NCBI RefSeq assembly: GCF_004217415.1
Contig: NZ_SHLI01000001.1
Location: 1,426,001-1,490,000 of the forward strand
DNA length: 64,000 bases
From: Spiribacter vilamensis
GTDB taxonomy: Bacteria > Pseudomonadota > Gammaproteobacteria > Nitrococcales > Nitrococcaceae
Reading direction: 5' to 3'
Part shown: positions 1 through 9,399 of the stretch, piece by piece
Numbering within the stretch: position 1 is the first letter of the stretch
How the letters are laid out: each line of letters opens with the position of its first letter
Position numbers and translations under genes: made by a program
The notes under the pieces: model-generated
The model's input: the letters and a program-made list of their open reading frames with translations, nothing else
Databases searched by the model: none
What the model was told of the DNA's origin: nothing

Positions 1-684
1 CCGCCAGGCCGACGCCGGGCTGGACATGCCCTGGCGATAGGTCTCGCCACGCGCATCCAGGAAGCTCTCCAGCAGCGCCTCGCCGGCCGCCCGACCGCCG
101 GGCTGGCGGCCGGGACAGGGGATGTCGCCCACGCCGAGCTGCGTGGGAAGGGCTTCAACGGGATGGGTGGCCGCCCGCACGGCGGGGCCCGGATCGAGCG
201 CCTCGCCCCGGCTCGGCAATGTTACCGGGCTCACCTTCATGCGCCGCTCCCAGTGCCCGGCCCACTCGTCGCGGCTCGCCAGTGGCCGGACCACGCCGAA
301 CTGCGGGACCTCGTGGAAGGCCATGCCGGTCTGGCGACAGATACGGCGCACGGCGCGATCACGCCGATAGGTCCAGTCGCTGCCGGTCTCCTCGTGGGCA
401 TGGATCGCCGCCACGCCGAGCGTCTCGTGCAGCCGGCGGAAGATGGCGGCGGCCTCGCCCTCGAACACCCACAGCCGCAGGCCGTAACCCGCCAGCGCGG
501 TGTCCAGCTCGATCAGGCTCTCGCGGATGAACGCCCAGTGGCGCTGCGCGGTATCCGGCTGGCGCCAGTAATCGGGCTCGATGACATAGACCGGCAGCAC
601 CGGCCCCGCGGCCATGGCCCGCGCCAGCGGGGCGTGATCGGCAATGCGCAGGTCGCGCTTGAACCAGACGATCTGCGCGCTCAC
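1..684 (-). CDS. Cryptochrome/photolyase family protein, N-terminal part (3' end outside window)
   Basis: The product starts [19 protein letters not shown], the signature opening of the photolyase alpha/beta antenna domain, and keeps the family segment [17 protein letters not shown] near residue 100. It runs open for 228 codons to the window edge at [16 protein letters not shown], where the FAD-binding domain would begin. The start is a GTG (682-684) overlapping the stop of the DUF2256 gene, implying translational coupling. The family repairs UV-induced pyrimidine dimers with blue light or acts as a light sensor; which applies cannot be told without the FAD domain. A separate class I phrB lies at 30380, so this is a second, distinct family member. 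Confidence 0.88.
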   Translation of the reverse strand, partial: MSAQIVWFKRDLRIADHAPLARAMAAGPVLPVYVIEPDYWRQPDTAQRHWAFIRESLIELDTALAGYGLRLWVFEGEAAAIFRRLHETLGVAAIHAHEETGSDWTYRRDRAVRRICRQTGMAFHEVPQFGVVRPLASRDEWAGHWERRMKVSPVTLPSRGEALDPGPAVRAATHPVEALPTQLGVGDIPCPGRQPGGRAAGEALLESFLDARGETYRQGMSSPASAWR

Positions 685-881
685 GATCGCCGCCGCTTTT
701 TGCCGCCGGGCACGGCGCGCGGGGCGTCCGCCTCACCGCCCTCGTCCACAAGCTGTCGGTTACGCCGGCAGCGCTCCGAGCAGTAGCGCACGTTCTCCCA
801 GTCGCGCGCCCACTTGCGCCGCCACTTGAAGTCACGGCCGCAGACCGGGCAGGTCTTGCTGGGCAGGGGCTTTTGCGCCAT
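681..881 (-). CDS. DUF2256 small zinc-ribbon-like protein
   Basis: A 66-residue basic protein with a Cys4 core: CPVCGRDF then YCSERCRR, a probable treble-clef/zinc-ribbon fold. This matches DUF2256, whose function is unknown; family members often sit beside photolyase/cryptochrome genes, as here. Its ATG (879-881) overlaps the TGA of the upstream sirtuin gene by one base, and its TGA overlaps the GTG of the photolyase-like gene, so three proteins are probably made from one coupled message. The tail (KKRRRS) is strongly basic, compatible with nucleic-acid contact, which is inference. Confidence 0.85.
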   Translation of the reverse strand: MAQKPLPSKTCPVCGRDFKWRRKWARDWENVRYCSERCRRNRQLVDEGGEADAPRAVPGGKKRRRS

Positions 882-1762
882 CAGTTCGCCACCGCCCGGG
901 CGGGCAGCGCCCGGATGATCCGCGCCAGCCCGTCGGCACAGTCGGCAGTGAGCCGCCCGCTGGCCTCGGCATCGCCACGGGTAATGCCCAGCCCCAGCAC
1001 ATAGACGGGCTTCCCGGCGGCCGCCGCGGCCCGCACGAACCGATAACCCGACCACACCATGAGCGACGAGCCCACCACCCACAGCGCGGAGGCGCTCTCC
1101 AGCGCCGCGAATGCCGCCGCCACCCGCGGCTTGGGAACGGTCTCGCCAAAGAAGGTCACCGCCGGCTTGAGCATCCCGCCGCAGGCCTCGCAGGTCGGCA
1201 CCACGAAGCGGTCGTAGTCCACATCACCGAGCTCGACGTCACCATCCGGCGCGGTGTAGCGGGCCTGCGCCGCGGCGGCCCAGTCGGGGTTGGCGGCCTC
1301 GAGCTGCGCCTGGTGTAGCGATCGCGGAATGACCCGCGCGCAGTCCCGGCACTCCACCCGGTCGAGGCGGCCGTGCAGGTCGAGGACATCCCGGCTGCCG
1401 GCGGCCTGGTGCAGGCCGTCGACGTTCTGGGTGATGACCGGCCCCACCACGCCTAGCTCACCCAGGGTCGCCAGCGCCCGGTGAGCGGGGTTGGGGCGCG
1501 CCTGCTCCACCGTTCGCCAGCCCACCAGGCTGCGGGCCCAGTAGCGCTTGCGGCCATACTCGCTGCCGGTGAACTCGGTGATCTGCATGGGCGAGCCGCG
1601 TTTCCAGCTGCCGCGGTGATCGCGGTAGTCGGGGATACCCGAGCCGGTGGAGACCCCGGCCCCGGTGATCACCATCACCGGGGCATGCGCCTCGAGGGCC
1701 GGCGCGAGGTCCGCCACCGACCATTCATCGGCGGCCTCGGGGAGTGGCCGGGATCTCGCCAC
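881..1762 (-). CDS. Sir2-family NAD-dependent protein deacylase
   Basis: A 293-residue sirtuin. Visible motifs: NAD-binding [14 protein letters not shown] (about residues 34-47), TQNVDGLH (about 111-118), catalytic His in LHGRLD (about 130), and a Cys4 zinc site from ECRDC (about 138/141) and PTCEAC (about 191/194). The pattern resembles class II (SIRT4-like) sirtuins. I chose the GTG at 1762 because AGGAG precedes it by about 10 nt; an in-frame TTG at 1798 would add 12 residues. Sirtuins remove acyl groups from lysines, consuming NAD+. It heads the coupled sirtuin-DUF2256-photolyase set. Confidence 0.9.
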   Translation of the reverse strand: MARSRPLPEAADEWSVADLAPALEAHAPVMVITGAGVSTGSGIPDYRDHRGSWKRGSPMQITEFTGSEYGRKRYWARSLVGWRTVEQARPNPAHRALATLGELGVVGPVITQNVDGLHQAAGSRDVLDLHGRLDRVECRDCARVIPRSLHQAQLEAANPDWAAAAQARYTAPDGDVELGDVDYDRFVVPTCEACGGMLKPAVTFFGETVPKPRVAAAFAALESASALWVVGSSLMVWSGYRFVRAAAAAGKPVYVLGLGITRGDAEASGRLTADCADGLARIIRALPARAVAN

Positions 1763-1866
1763 GATGGGGGAACTCCTCTGTCCGATCGGCCTCAACAAAA
1801 CCTACGTTATACTGACAGGTCGAGGCGACCGGAATTCGGTTGCCGCAGGCCCTGGAGACTCAACCC

Positions 1867-3087
1867 TTGTTCGGACCCGTCAAACCCGCCCGCGCCAATG
1901 GCGTGGCGATGATCGTCATCCTCGGTGTCATCACCGCGTTCGCGCCCCTGTCCATCGACCTGTATCTGCCCAGTCTGCCACTGATCGAGCAGGATCTGTC
2001 GGTCAGCCCCGGGCTCACCCAGCTGAGCCTGGCGCTGTTTTTCATCGGCCTCGCGGTCGGCCAGTTCTTCTACGGGCCACTGGCGGACCGTTACGGGCGC
2101 CGTCGGCCATTGCTCGTGGGCATCCTGCTCTACCTCGCAGCGACGCTGCTCTGCGCGTTCTCGATGAATATCGAGATGCTCCTCGCCGGGCGACTGACCC
2201 AGGGCTTCGGCGCCGCGGCCGGCCCCGTCATCGCCCGCGCCGTGGTCCGCGATCTCTATTCCGGCCGGCGGGCGGCCCGGGTGATGTCGTTCGTCATCCT
2301 GGTGATGACCGTTGCCCCGCTGATTGCACCGGTGCTGGGCGGCTGGATCAGCAGCCTGCTGGGCTGGCGGGCGGTATTCGGGGCACTGACGCTGTTCGCA
2401 CTCGCCTGCGGGGCAACGCTGCTGCTGGCGCTGCCGGAGACGCATCCCGTCGAACGGCGCCAGAGTGATCGTCTGGGACGGCTTTTCATGGGCTATGTAC
2501 CCATCGTCCGCGACCCGCTCAGCCTCGCCTACCTGGGCGCGGGCGGGATGGCGTTCGCCGCGCTGTTCGCCTATGTCGCCGGCAGCCCGTTCGTCTACAC
2601 CGAGGTGTTCGGCGTCTCGCAGGCGAATTTCGGGTATTTCTTTGCCCTCAACGTGGTCGGCCTGCTGCTCGGCAACCTCACCAACGGCCAGCTGGTCATG
2701 CGTTTCGGGCACCGGCGCATGCTCACCGCCGGCGTACTGACCATGGCGATGGGGACGACGGTGCTTGTCGCCATGGTCGCGGCCGGGATCCGCGGCCAGT
2801 GGCTGCTGACCCCGGTGCTTTTCGTCACGCTGAGCACGGTCGGGATCATCGCCGCCAACACCGTGGCCGGGCTGCTCAACCGCCATCCCGACCATGCCGG
2901 ATCGGCCTCGGCGCTGTTCGGCGTGGTGCAGTTCGGTTTCGGCGCAATGAGTGCCGCGCTCGTCAGCACCATCGGGGGCGATCAGCTCGTCACCATGGTC
3001 ATGGTCATGGCGCTGACCGCGGCGCTGGCGCTGGCCTCGCTCTCGGCGCTCTGGCACCAGCAGCGGCAAGTCGCCGCGGCGGGCTGA
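1867..3087 (+). CDS. Bcr/CflA family multidrug efflux MFS transporter
   Basis: About 406 residues with 12 predicted hydrophobic segments. Family motifs: APLSIDLYLPSLP in TM1, the MFS loop-2 motif GPLADRYGRRRPL, and GAAAGPVIARAVVRDL in TM4. This is the DHA1 Bcr/CflA subfamily, inner-membrane proton antiporters exporting drugs such as bicyclomycin or sulfonamides. Start is uncertain: a TTG at 1867 has a GGAG 9 nt upstream; TTG at 1840 and ATG at 1912 are alternatives. A TATACT box at 1808-1813 could serve as -10. The next gene begins 3 nt after the stop, suggesting cotranscription. Confidence 0.88.
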   Translation: MFGPVKPARANGVAMIVILGVITAFAPLSIDLYLPSLPLIEQDLSVSPGLTQLSLALFFIGLAVGQFFYGPLADRYGRRRPLLVGILLYLAATLLCAFSMNIEMLLAGRLTQGFGAAAGPVIARAVVRDLYSGRRAARVMSFVILVMTVAPLIAPVLGGWISSLLGWRAVFGALTLFALACGATLLLALPETHPVERRQSDRLGRLFMGYVPIVRDPLSLAYLGAGGMAFAALFAYVAGSPFVYTEVFGVSQANFGYFFALNVVGLLLGNLTNGQLVMRFGHRRMLTAGVLTMAMGTTVLVAMVAAGIRGQWLLTPVLFVTLSTVGIIAANTVAGLLNRHPDHAGSASALFGVVQFGFGAMSAALVSTIGGDQLVTMVMVMALTAALALASLSALWHQQRQVAAAG

Positions 3088-3090
3088 TCG

Positions 3091-3753
3091 ATGGCACGCG
3101 AAGACGACCGCATCGACAATCGCATCGCCTGCCTGCGCACGGACCGGCTGCCGGCCACGCTGATCTCCGATGCCGGTTATCACTGCGAGGTCTGGCGCAG
3201 CAGCGGTAGCGTTTTCCGCGATGGCGAGCGCCAGACACTGGATCGGGTCATCAAGGTCTCGCGCAGCCGCACGCCGGCCCGCGAGGTCGAGATCCTCAAC
3301 CGTGATCACCGGCGCCTGCGCGAGGCCCTCGGCGGCATCGTCCCGCCGACGGTGTTCGTGCGCACCCGCATCGATGGCGAGGAGAGCGTGATTGCGATGG
3401 CGCCCAACATCCGGCGCTGGTTCGACGTCGCCAACCCGGGCAACGAATCCGACCTCGCGCCCATGATCGCCCGGGACAAACGCCTGCGCGACGCCCTGGC
3501 GCATTTCATCGCCACCGCCGAGCGCTGGTACCGACAGGAGGATCGGGTGCTCGACCTCTACGGCATCGACAACCTCGTCCTCGACCGCAATCATCATCTG
3601 CACTACATCGACAGTTTCGGTGTTTTCTTCCATGCTGATCTGCTGGAAATCCTGCCCGATCCCGACCCGGGGCTCGCGGAGCGCATCCGCATGTCGCGGC
3701 TGCGACTGGAGTATCTCAATCACCTGCTGGAGATCGCCCATGACCCGAACTGA
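3091..3753 (+). CDS. Protein-kinase-like fold protein of unknown function
   Basis: A 220-residue soluble protein. It shows the skeleton of a protein-kinase/YrbL-like fold: a lysine in DRVIKVSRS (candidate ATP-binding Lys), LYGIDNLVLDRNHHL resembling a catalytic loop with Asp and Asn, and YIDSFGVFF resembling DFG. A glycine-rich loop is not obvious. I cannot assign a substrate. It follows the exporter by 3 nt and overlaps the MlaC-like gene by 14 nt, so it is probably translated as part of a three-gene operon. Alternatives are an aminoglycoside-phosphotransferase-like enzyme or an inactive pseudokinase. Confidence 0.6.
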   Translation: MAREDDRIDNRIACLRTDRLPATLISDAGYHCEVWRSSGSVFRDGERQTLDRVIKVSRSRTPAREVEILNRDHRRLREALGGIVPPTVFVRTRIDGEESVIAMAPNIRRWFDVANPGNESDLAPMIARDKRLRDALAHFIATAERWYRQEDRVLDLYGIDNLVLDRNHHLHYIDSFGVFFHADLLEILPDPDPGLAERIRMSRLRLEYLNHLLEIAHDPN

Positions 3754-4447
3754 TAACCTGCTGCCGACGCTGCAAGCGCTCGTTGCGGCCGCCCTCCTCA
3801 TGCTGGGGACGACCGTCGGCGCCACGACGTCGGCCGAGGACAACACCCCCGAGACGCCCGAAGCCGTCGTCGAGTACGTGGTAACCGATGCGCTCAACAG
3901 CATCGCCGAGCGTCAGGAGACCCTGGCCGCCGACCGGGACGCCGCCGTCGCAATCTTCAATGACCAGGTCCGGCCCTATGTGGACACGCTGCTGATGGCG
4001 CGCTTTGCGATGGGGCCCGCCGCACGTACCGCCGACCCGGCGGACATCGAGCGACTCGCCGAGGCGCTCGCCGATCGTGTCGCCAATCTCTACGCCGGCG
4101 CGCTGCAGCGCTATGCCGAGGATGCCGCCGACTTCGCCGAGAGCGGCAGCGTCGACCTGCGCCTGGTAAGCGAGAAGGACAATCGCGCGATTGTGAGTGC
4201 ACTGGCCGAGGGGCCGGGGATCGACAGCCTCAAGCTGCGCATCCAGCTCTACAAGCGCGATGATCGCTGGCGGGTGTTCGATATCGAGACCAGCGGCATC
4301 AGCATCCTGCTGGTCTTCCGCGACGCACTACAGTCGGCAGCGGGACGTGACGGCGGTGTGGACGCGATGATCGAGGCCCTCGAGGAAGGCGCCATCGATG
4401 TCGAGGATGAGTGGGAGGAGCAGACCGGCGGCGACGAGGCTCAGTAG
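3740..4447 (+). CDS. MlaC-like periplasmic phospholipid-binding protein
   Basis: 235 residues: an N-terminal hydrophobic signal segment (LVAALLMLGTTVGATT), then an MlaC/Ttg2D-like helical region (IFNDQVRPYVDTLLMARFAMG, LYAGALQRYAED) and a C-terminal sheet region ending in RWRVFDIETSGISILLVFRDAL. Family members carry phospholipids across the periplasm between the MlaFEDB and MlaA complexes. No other mla genes are nearby, so this is either an isolated paralogue or works with a complex encoded elsewhere. Start is the ATG overlapping the end of the kinase-like gene. It converges with and overlaps the lipocalin-like gene by 7 nt. The acidic tail EDEWEEQTGGDEAQ is unusual. Confidence 0.75.
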   Translation: MTRTDNLLPTLQALVAAALLMLGTTVGATTSAEDNTPETPEAVVEYVVTDALNSIAERQETLAADRDAAVAIFNDQVRPYVDTLLMARFAMGPAARTADPADIERLAEALADRVANLYAGALQRYAEDAADFAESGSVDLRLVSEKDNRAIVSALAEGPGIDSLKLRIQLYKRDDRWRVFDIETSGISILLVFRDALQSAAGRDGGVDAMIEALEEGAIDVEDEWEEQTGGDEAQ

Positions 4448-5589
4448 CCGGTCATCTCCAGGTAACCGACGCCGCTGGCGGTGCCCTCCACCGCCACGGC
4501 ACCCTCCCAGTAGCGCACGGTGGTGGGCATTTCCTGATCGTCCAGCCGCGCTTCCACCACCAGCGTCATGCCCTCTTCGGGCAGACGCAATTCCCAGGCC
4601 ACCGGATAGCGTGAACCGGTCCGCGGGCTCGTCCAGTAACGCTGGGCGGTCAGGCGGAAATCCTCGGCGGTGAGTGTGCGGCTGCTGCCGTCCGGCTCGA
4701 CGAGGATCCCCGCCGAGTGGCGATCGGTCTCGCCATCGTTACGTCGCAACCGGTAGACCATCAGATCGCGGCCGTCCTCGAGTTGCAGGGCGAACCAGTC
4801 CCAGCCGGCCTGATCGGCATCCAGGGCGCTCGTACTCCACTCCCGATCCAGCCAGGCGCTGCCGGTGACCGACGCGGTGGAGTCGGCGAATGCCACCTCG
4901 CCCTCGGCCGCGAGCCGGGTGTAGGAGTAGTAGCGCGAGGCATTGGCAGGGTCCTCGCCCTTCTGGCTGTAGCCGGCGTCGCCCTGCAGGACATGGGGCC
5001 TGGCGGCGTCGATGGCCAGATCGACGGCGATACCCGTCTGCGGATCGTCGGCCTTGATCGTGAGCGGGAAGAGCGTGTCCGGATCGTCGCTGCGGATCTC
5101 CCAGTCATCCATCCACACCCGCACCGGGCGGGTCGTGGCACCGGCCAGCCCCAGGGCCCCGCGCTGGTAGCGCTCGGCGGCGCGATGCTCGCCGCGGGCG
5201 AGGTCGGTCACGGCGAAATGCCCCATCCAGACCTGGCGGGTCGCCCAGTCGGAGGGGCGGTCTTTCGCCTCGGGCGCCAGCGCGGTCCGGAACAGCGTGA
5301 GCTGGAAGCCGTAATCGTCACCGGATTCGCTCGTGAGATTACCCGTGAAATACCACCACTCGGTGCGATGGTCGGGATGTGCGCCGTGGTCCGCGGGAAA
5401 GGACAGCGCTCGCGGTCCCGTCACCCGGGCATAGGCATCGGCATCATCGCTCGGCCCCATTGCCGCGGCCAGGCTTTGCGCCGCCGGGCGTGGCTCGCTA
5501 CCCGGCAGTCCGAAGCGGAACACCCCGATCACTACCGCCCCGATCAGCAGCCCCACCAATCCCATCAGACCGGCATCAATCCGTCGCAT
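4441..5589 (-). CDS. AttH-like lipocalin/CrtC-fold exported protein
   Basis: About 382 residues with an N-terminal membrane anchor or signal (GLMGLVGLLIGAVVIGVFRFGL). Body motifs HPDHRTEWWYFTGNL, YGFQLTLFR and GSAWLDREWS are typical of the AttH/CrtC (hydroxyneurosporene synthase-like) double-lipocalin family, often labelled predicted secreted hydrolase. Its ATG (5587-5589) overlaps the TGA of the upstream permease, so it is the third gene of an AttE-AttFG-AttH ABC set. The family probably binds or modifies lipids or other hydrophobic molecules handled by the transporter; the substrate is unknown. Confidence 0.85.
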   Translation of the reverse strand: MRRIDAGLMGLVGLLIGAVVIGVFRFGLPGSEPRPAAQSLAAAMGPSDDADAYARVTGPRALSFPADHGAHPDHRTEWWYFTGNLTSESGDDYGFQLTLFRTALAPEAKDRPSDWATRQVWMGHFAVTDLARGEHRAAERYQRGALGLAGATTRPVRVWMDDWEIRSDDPDTLFPLTIKADDPQTGIAVDLAIDAARPHVLQGDAGYSQKGEDPANASRYYSYTRLAAEGEVAFADSTASVTGSAWLDREWSTSALDADQAGWDWFALQLEDGRDLMVYRLRRNDGETDRHSAGILVEPDGSSRTLTAEDFRLTAQRYWTSPRTGSRYPVAWELRLPEEGMTLVVEARLDDQEMPTTVRYWEGAVAVEGTASGVGYLEMTGY

Positions 5590-8081
5590 CACTCCCCCTT
5601 GAGTCCGGCGGCGATTTGCAGCCGTGTTGCCCGCCAGGCGGGGTACAGCGTTGCCAGCAGCGCCGCGACCACCGCCAGCAAAACGCCCTCGACCACCGGC
5701 CCCACCTGCAGCTCGAAGCCCATGGTCCAGCCGTAGGCCCGGCGGTTGATGACAAATACCAGCAGCCCGGCCAGCAGCACGCCCAGTGGCACCGCCCAGA
5801 GCCCGGCGATGAGCCCCAGCAGGCCGCTCTGCCCGCCGATCAGTCCGGCGAGCCCGCCACGACTCAGCCCAACGGCACGGAGCATCGCGAACTCGCGCAG
5901 GCGATCGAGCTGCAGCGCCATGAGCGCCGAGATGACGCCGACGAACGCCACCAGCCCCGCCAGCCAGCGCAGCACCTCGGTAATGGCGAAAGTGCGGTCG
6001 AAGATGCGCAGCGACTGCTCGAGCACTGCCGCATTGTCGGTGACCCGGGCCCCCGGGACCCCGGCGAGCGACTGCTCCAGCTGCGGGATGAGGGCATCGC
6101 GATCGGCGGCATCGGTAACATGCACGCCGATCCCGGCCAGCCCGTCGTCTTCGTAGAGATCGCGGTAGAGCGCGCGGCGCATCAATACCGCGCCGGTGGG
6201 CGAGGCGTAGTCGCGGTAGACCCCGGCGACCTCCAGATCGACGGACTCGCTACCCACCGGCAGGGTTAGGGTGTCACCGGGCGCCAGCGACCGCCGGGCG
6301 GCGAAGGGCTCGCTGATCAGCACCGCCTGATCGGTGGCGTAGGCGTCGAGCGCGGTAGCGGGTTCGGGACGGCGGATGTCCACCTGCGGCGCGCGCTCCG
6401 CGGGGAGCTCCAGCGCCCAGATCGTGACCGGGCCATCGGCGGTGGGGAGGTCATACCACTGCGAGCGACTGACGAAGTCCACGCCGTTCAGGGCACCGAG
6501 GCGGTCGGCCTCGGCGTCCGCCAGCGTCGCCGGCGCCGAGATGTAGAAATCCGCCGCCAGCGAGCCCTCCAGCCAGTCGACGACGCTGGCGCGGAAGCTC
6601 GCGATCATCACCGCCACGCCGATCACCGCCGCCACCGCCACGGACAGGGCCGCGACGGCCACCCCGGTACGACTCAGCGAGGCCACGGCCCCCTCGACGA
6701 TCAGGCTGCCCACCGGCCGGCCGCGCATCAGCGGCCGCAGGGCCGCGCCGACGCCGAGGATAATGACCGGCGCGAGGAACGCCGCGCCGAGGATCAGGGC
6801 GAAAAGCCCGACGAATGCCGGCACCAGCCCCTCGCTCAGGGCAATGACCAGCGCGCCGGCGACCAGCGTGATGCCACCCGCGATTCCGCCGCGACGGGCG
6901 AGCTGCCGGGCGCGCTGCTCCAGGTCGGCCCGCGAGAGTGCCGCGCGCGGGGGCGTGGCGGCGGCCTCCCGCGCCGGCGCCAGGGCGGCCACCACCGAGC
7001 CGACCAGCCCCACCAGCAGGCCCGCCACCAGGCTCCAGGGCGAGAGCATGAGCTCGCCGGCGGCGCGCTCGAAATAGACATCGTTAACCGTCTGCAGGAC
7101 CAGGCCCACCAGTCCGTGGGCCAGCGCGAACCCGAGGCCCAGGCCGGCCAGCGTGCCGATGATGCCGATAAAAAGCGCATCGCCGAGCATCTGGCCCATG
7201 ATCTCGCGGCGCTGTACGCCCATGGCCCGCAGGATGCCGATGGTCGCCCGACGCCGGACCCCGAGGAAACTCAGGGTGTTGAACACCAGGAACGCCCCGA
7301 CCACCACCGCCAGCAGCGACAGCGCGGTCAGGTTGATATGGAAGGCCTGGCTCATCTGCAACACGGACTGGGCGCTGGCGGCCGCGGGCACGATCCGCAC
7401 GCCGTCGCCCAGATCATTGGCCAGGGCCTGGGCCCGCGCGTCATCCATGATCAGATCGATGCGGTCTAGCCGCCCCAGCTGGCCCAGCAGCTGCTGCGCC
7501 GCGGCGATGTCGGTGAGTAACAGCCCGCGGGCCTGGTCGTCGGGATCGTCCACCACCGAGACCACGGTCACCTGCCGGCGCTCGCCGTTGATGAGCAGAT
7601 CCATCGAATCCCCGGATTCCACCGCCAAGCGCTCGGCCTCGCCCCGGCCGACCACGACGGCATCGTCGCGCAGCATCAGGGCGTTAAAGGCGTCGCCGAG
7701 GTCGTTGGCGCCACCGAGCGGGCGCTGGAAGCCACCCTCGGCAAAGGCGTCCACGCCCAGCAGGGTCAGCGATCGCCGGGTATCGTCGGCACGGACCACG
7801 CCGCCCTGCACGATGGGCGCCGCCTGGCGCAGTCCCTGTTCGGTACGCAGCCGGGGGTAGAGGCGCTCGTCGACCCCCTCGGGCCCGGCGACGATCTGGT
7901 GCGTGGCGCTGCCGGTGACCGACTCGAGGGAGACGCGCATCGCCTCCCGCGCCGAGTGATTGGCGAGGTCCACGGCCACCACCACCGCCACGGCAATGGC
8001 GACCCCGAGCATGGCGAGCCCGGTCTGCAGGGGGTGGCGTCGCAGGTCGGCCCGGCCGATGCGCCCGATCAGTCGGTTCAT
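5589..8081 (-). CDS. FtsX-like ABC transporter permease (AttF/AttG-type)
   Basis: 830 residues with two FtsX modules. Residues about 1-400 contain an N-terminal TM helix, a large periplasmic domain and three TMs (LALLSLLAVVVGAFLVFNTLSFLGVRRRATIGILRAMG). Residues about 400-830 repeat the plan, with VLRWLAGLVAFVGVISALMALQLDRLREFAMLRAVGLSR. This is a MacB/LolCE-type mechanotransmission exporter that moves lipids or lipoproteins rather than small molecules through the membrane. Its start overlaps the ATPase stop (ATGA), and its stop overlaps the lipocalin-like gene, so all three are translationally coupled. Confidence 0.88.
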   Translation of the reverse strand: MNRLIGRIGRADLRRHPLQTGLAMLGVAIAVAVVVAVDLANHSAREAMRVSLESVTGSATHQIVAGPEGVDERLYPRLRTEQGLRQAAPIVQGGVVRADDTRRSLTLLGVDAFAEGGFQRPLGGANDLGDAFNALMLRDDAVVVGRGEAERLAVESGDSMDLLINGERRQVTVVSVVDDPDDQARGLLLTDIAAAQQLLGQLGRLDRIDLIMDDARAQALANDLGDGVRIVPAAASAQSVLQMSQAFHINLTALSLLAVVVGAFLVFNTLSFLGVRRRATIGILRAMGVQRREIMGQMLGDALFIGIIGTLAGLGLGFALAHGLVGLVLQTVNDVYFERAAGELMLSPWSLVAGLLVGLVGSVVAALAPAREAAATPPRAALSRADLEQRARQLARRGGIAGGITLVAGALVIALSEGLVPAFVGLFALILGAAFLAPVIILGVGAALRPLMRGRPVGSLIVEGAVASLSRTGVAVAALSVAVAAVIGVAVMIASFRASVVDWLEGSLAADFYISAPATLADAEADRLGALNGVDFVSRSQWYDLPTADGPVTIWALELPAERAPQVDIRRPEPATALDAYATDQAVLISEPFAARRSLAPGDTLTLPVGSESVDLEVAGVYRDYASPTGAVLMRRALYRDLYEDDGLAGIGVHVTDAADRDALIPQLEQSLAGVPGARVTDNAAVLEQSLRIFDRTFAITEVLRWLAGLVAFVGVISALMALQLDRLREFAMLRAVGLSRGGLAGLIGGQSGLLGLIAGLWAVPLGVLLAGLLVFVINRRAYGWTMGFELQVGPVVEGVLLAVVAALLATLYPAWRATRLQIAAGLKGE

Positions 8082-8743
8082 TCGGCGTCGACCAGGCGGC
8101 CGTCACGGATGGTGAGCAGCTGATCGGCGAGGCCCACCACCTCCTGGGCATGGGTCACCATGATCAGGGTGCGCCGCTCGGCCCGGCAGAGCCCGTCGAG
8201 GAGCGAGACGATGCGCTCGGCATTCTCCAGATCGAGGTTGCCGGTGGGCTCGTCGGCGAGGATGAAATCCGGCGCGTGGATCAGCGCCCGGGCGATGGCG
8301 ACGCGCTGCTGCTCGCCGCCCGAGAGCCGGTCCGGCCAGTCGCCGCTCCGCCCGCCAAGGCCGACGCGCTCGAGCCATTCCTCGACCCGGCCGTCATCCG
8401 CCAGGCCGTTGAGGCTCAGCGGCAGACGCAGGTTGTCGCCCACCGACAGGGTGGGAATGAGGTTGTAGGCCTGGAACACGAAGCCCATGCGCCGGCGCCG
8501 CAGCGCCGTGAGGGCGCGATCACCGAGGGCGGCGATATCGGTCCCGCCGATGCGCACCACGCCGTCACTGGGCGTCTCGAGCCCGCCGAGGAGGTTCAGC
8601 AGCGTGGATTTGCCCGAGCCGCTGCGGCCGACCACCACCACGAACTCGCCGGCGTGGATGGTGCCGGAGACGCGATCGAGGACCGTCCGCCGCGGCGCCT
8701 CACCATACCAGCGGCTCAGCGACTCGAAGGCAATATCGGCCAT
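8078..8743 (-). CDS. ABC transporter ATP-binding protein, LolD/MacB-type (AttE-like)
   Basis: 221 residues. Walker [11 protein letters not shown]-loop ([16 protein letters not shown]), signature [15 protein letters not shown], Walker [13 protein letters not shown] and the switch His in MVTHAQE are all intact. The ADEPTGNLD form is typical of LolD/MacB/FtsE-class ATPases. It is the first gene of the ABC set and energises the adjacent FtsX-like permease, with the lipocalin-like protein as the periplasmic partner. The substrate is not visible. Confidence 0.92.
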   Translation of the reverse strand: MADIAFESLSRWYGEAPRRTVLDRVSGTIHAGEFVVVVGRSGSGKSTLLNLLGGLETPSDGVVRIGGTDIAALGDRALTALRRRRMGFVFQAYNLIPTLSVGDNLRLPLSLNGLADDGRVEEWLERVGLGGRSGDWPDRLSGGEQQRVAIARALIHAPDFILADEPTGNLDLENAERIVSLLDGLCRAERRTLIMVTHAQEVVGLADQLLTIRDGRLVDAE

Positions 8744-8856
8744 GGGGGTGGGCTCCGTTACAAGGTTGTCCGCCTAGAGTGACAGAGGCGCAGGCGTCGA
8801 TTCCAGCGATGCCTCTGGTATTCTCAGGGACCTACATTCGTGCAAGAGATTCCGTT

Positions 8857-9399
8857 ATGAGCGACTCCGAGGACCCGAGCGTCGGGCCACGCGTCTACCG
8901 TGTTCCCGACGGCGATGACCGCGAGCGGGCGACCTGCCCGGAATGCGGCTTCATCGCCTACGAAAACCCGCGCATTGTCGTCGGCGTGGTCGCGCGGGCC
9001 GATGATGAACGCATCCTTCTATGCCGCCGCGCCATCCCGCCGCGGATCGGCTACTGGACGCTGCCGGCGGGCTATATGGAGCTCAACGAGACCGCCGAGG
9101 CCGGCGCCTGCCGCGAGGCCTACGAGGAGGCCCGGGCCAATCTCAAACTCACCGGGCTGCTCGCGGTCTACAGCCTGGCACGCATTCACCAGGTCCAGTT
9201 GATCTATCGCGCCGTGCTCACCGACCCGCACGTCGAGGCGGGCCCGGAATCGCAGGAAGTGGGGCTGTTCCACTACTCGGAGCTGCCCTGGGACGAACTG
9301 GCGTTTCCGACGGTGAAATGGGCGCTGCAGCACGATCATCAGGCGCATATGGAAGGCCATGGCCAGGCCTTCGCCAACCCGACAACGGAGGAAGATTAA
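8857..9399 (+). CDS. Nudix hydrolase with N-terminal zinc-ribbon remnant
   Basis: 180 residues. The Nudix box GYMELNETAEAGACREAYEEARA fits GX5EX7REUXEEXGU except that the late Gly is Arg/Ala. An N-terminal CPECGFIAYENPRIVVG segment resembles the zinc-ribbon linker of NudC-type NADH pyrophosphatases, but only one CxxC pair is present. Likely hydrolyses a nucleoside diphosphate derivative (ADP-ribose or NADH class). The ATG at 8857 is preferred over an upstream in-frame codon because homologues begin near this point. The stop abuts the msrA start directly, so the two are probably cotranscribed. Confidence 0.87.
   Translation: MSDSEDPSVGPRVYRVPDGDDRERATCPECGFIAYENPRIVVGVVARADDERILLCRRAIPPRIGYWTLPAGYMELNETAEAGACREAYEEARANLKLTGLLAVYSLARIHQVQLIYRAVLTDPHVEAGPESQEVGLFHYSELPWDELAFPTVKWALQHDHQAHMEGHGQAFANPTTEED

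Noticed and set aside
1807-3903. Very long open frame on the minus strand opposite the exporter and kinase-like gene
   Set aside because: Its composition and lack of motifs show it is a mirror of the GC-rich genes on the plus strand, which have clear family matches.
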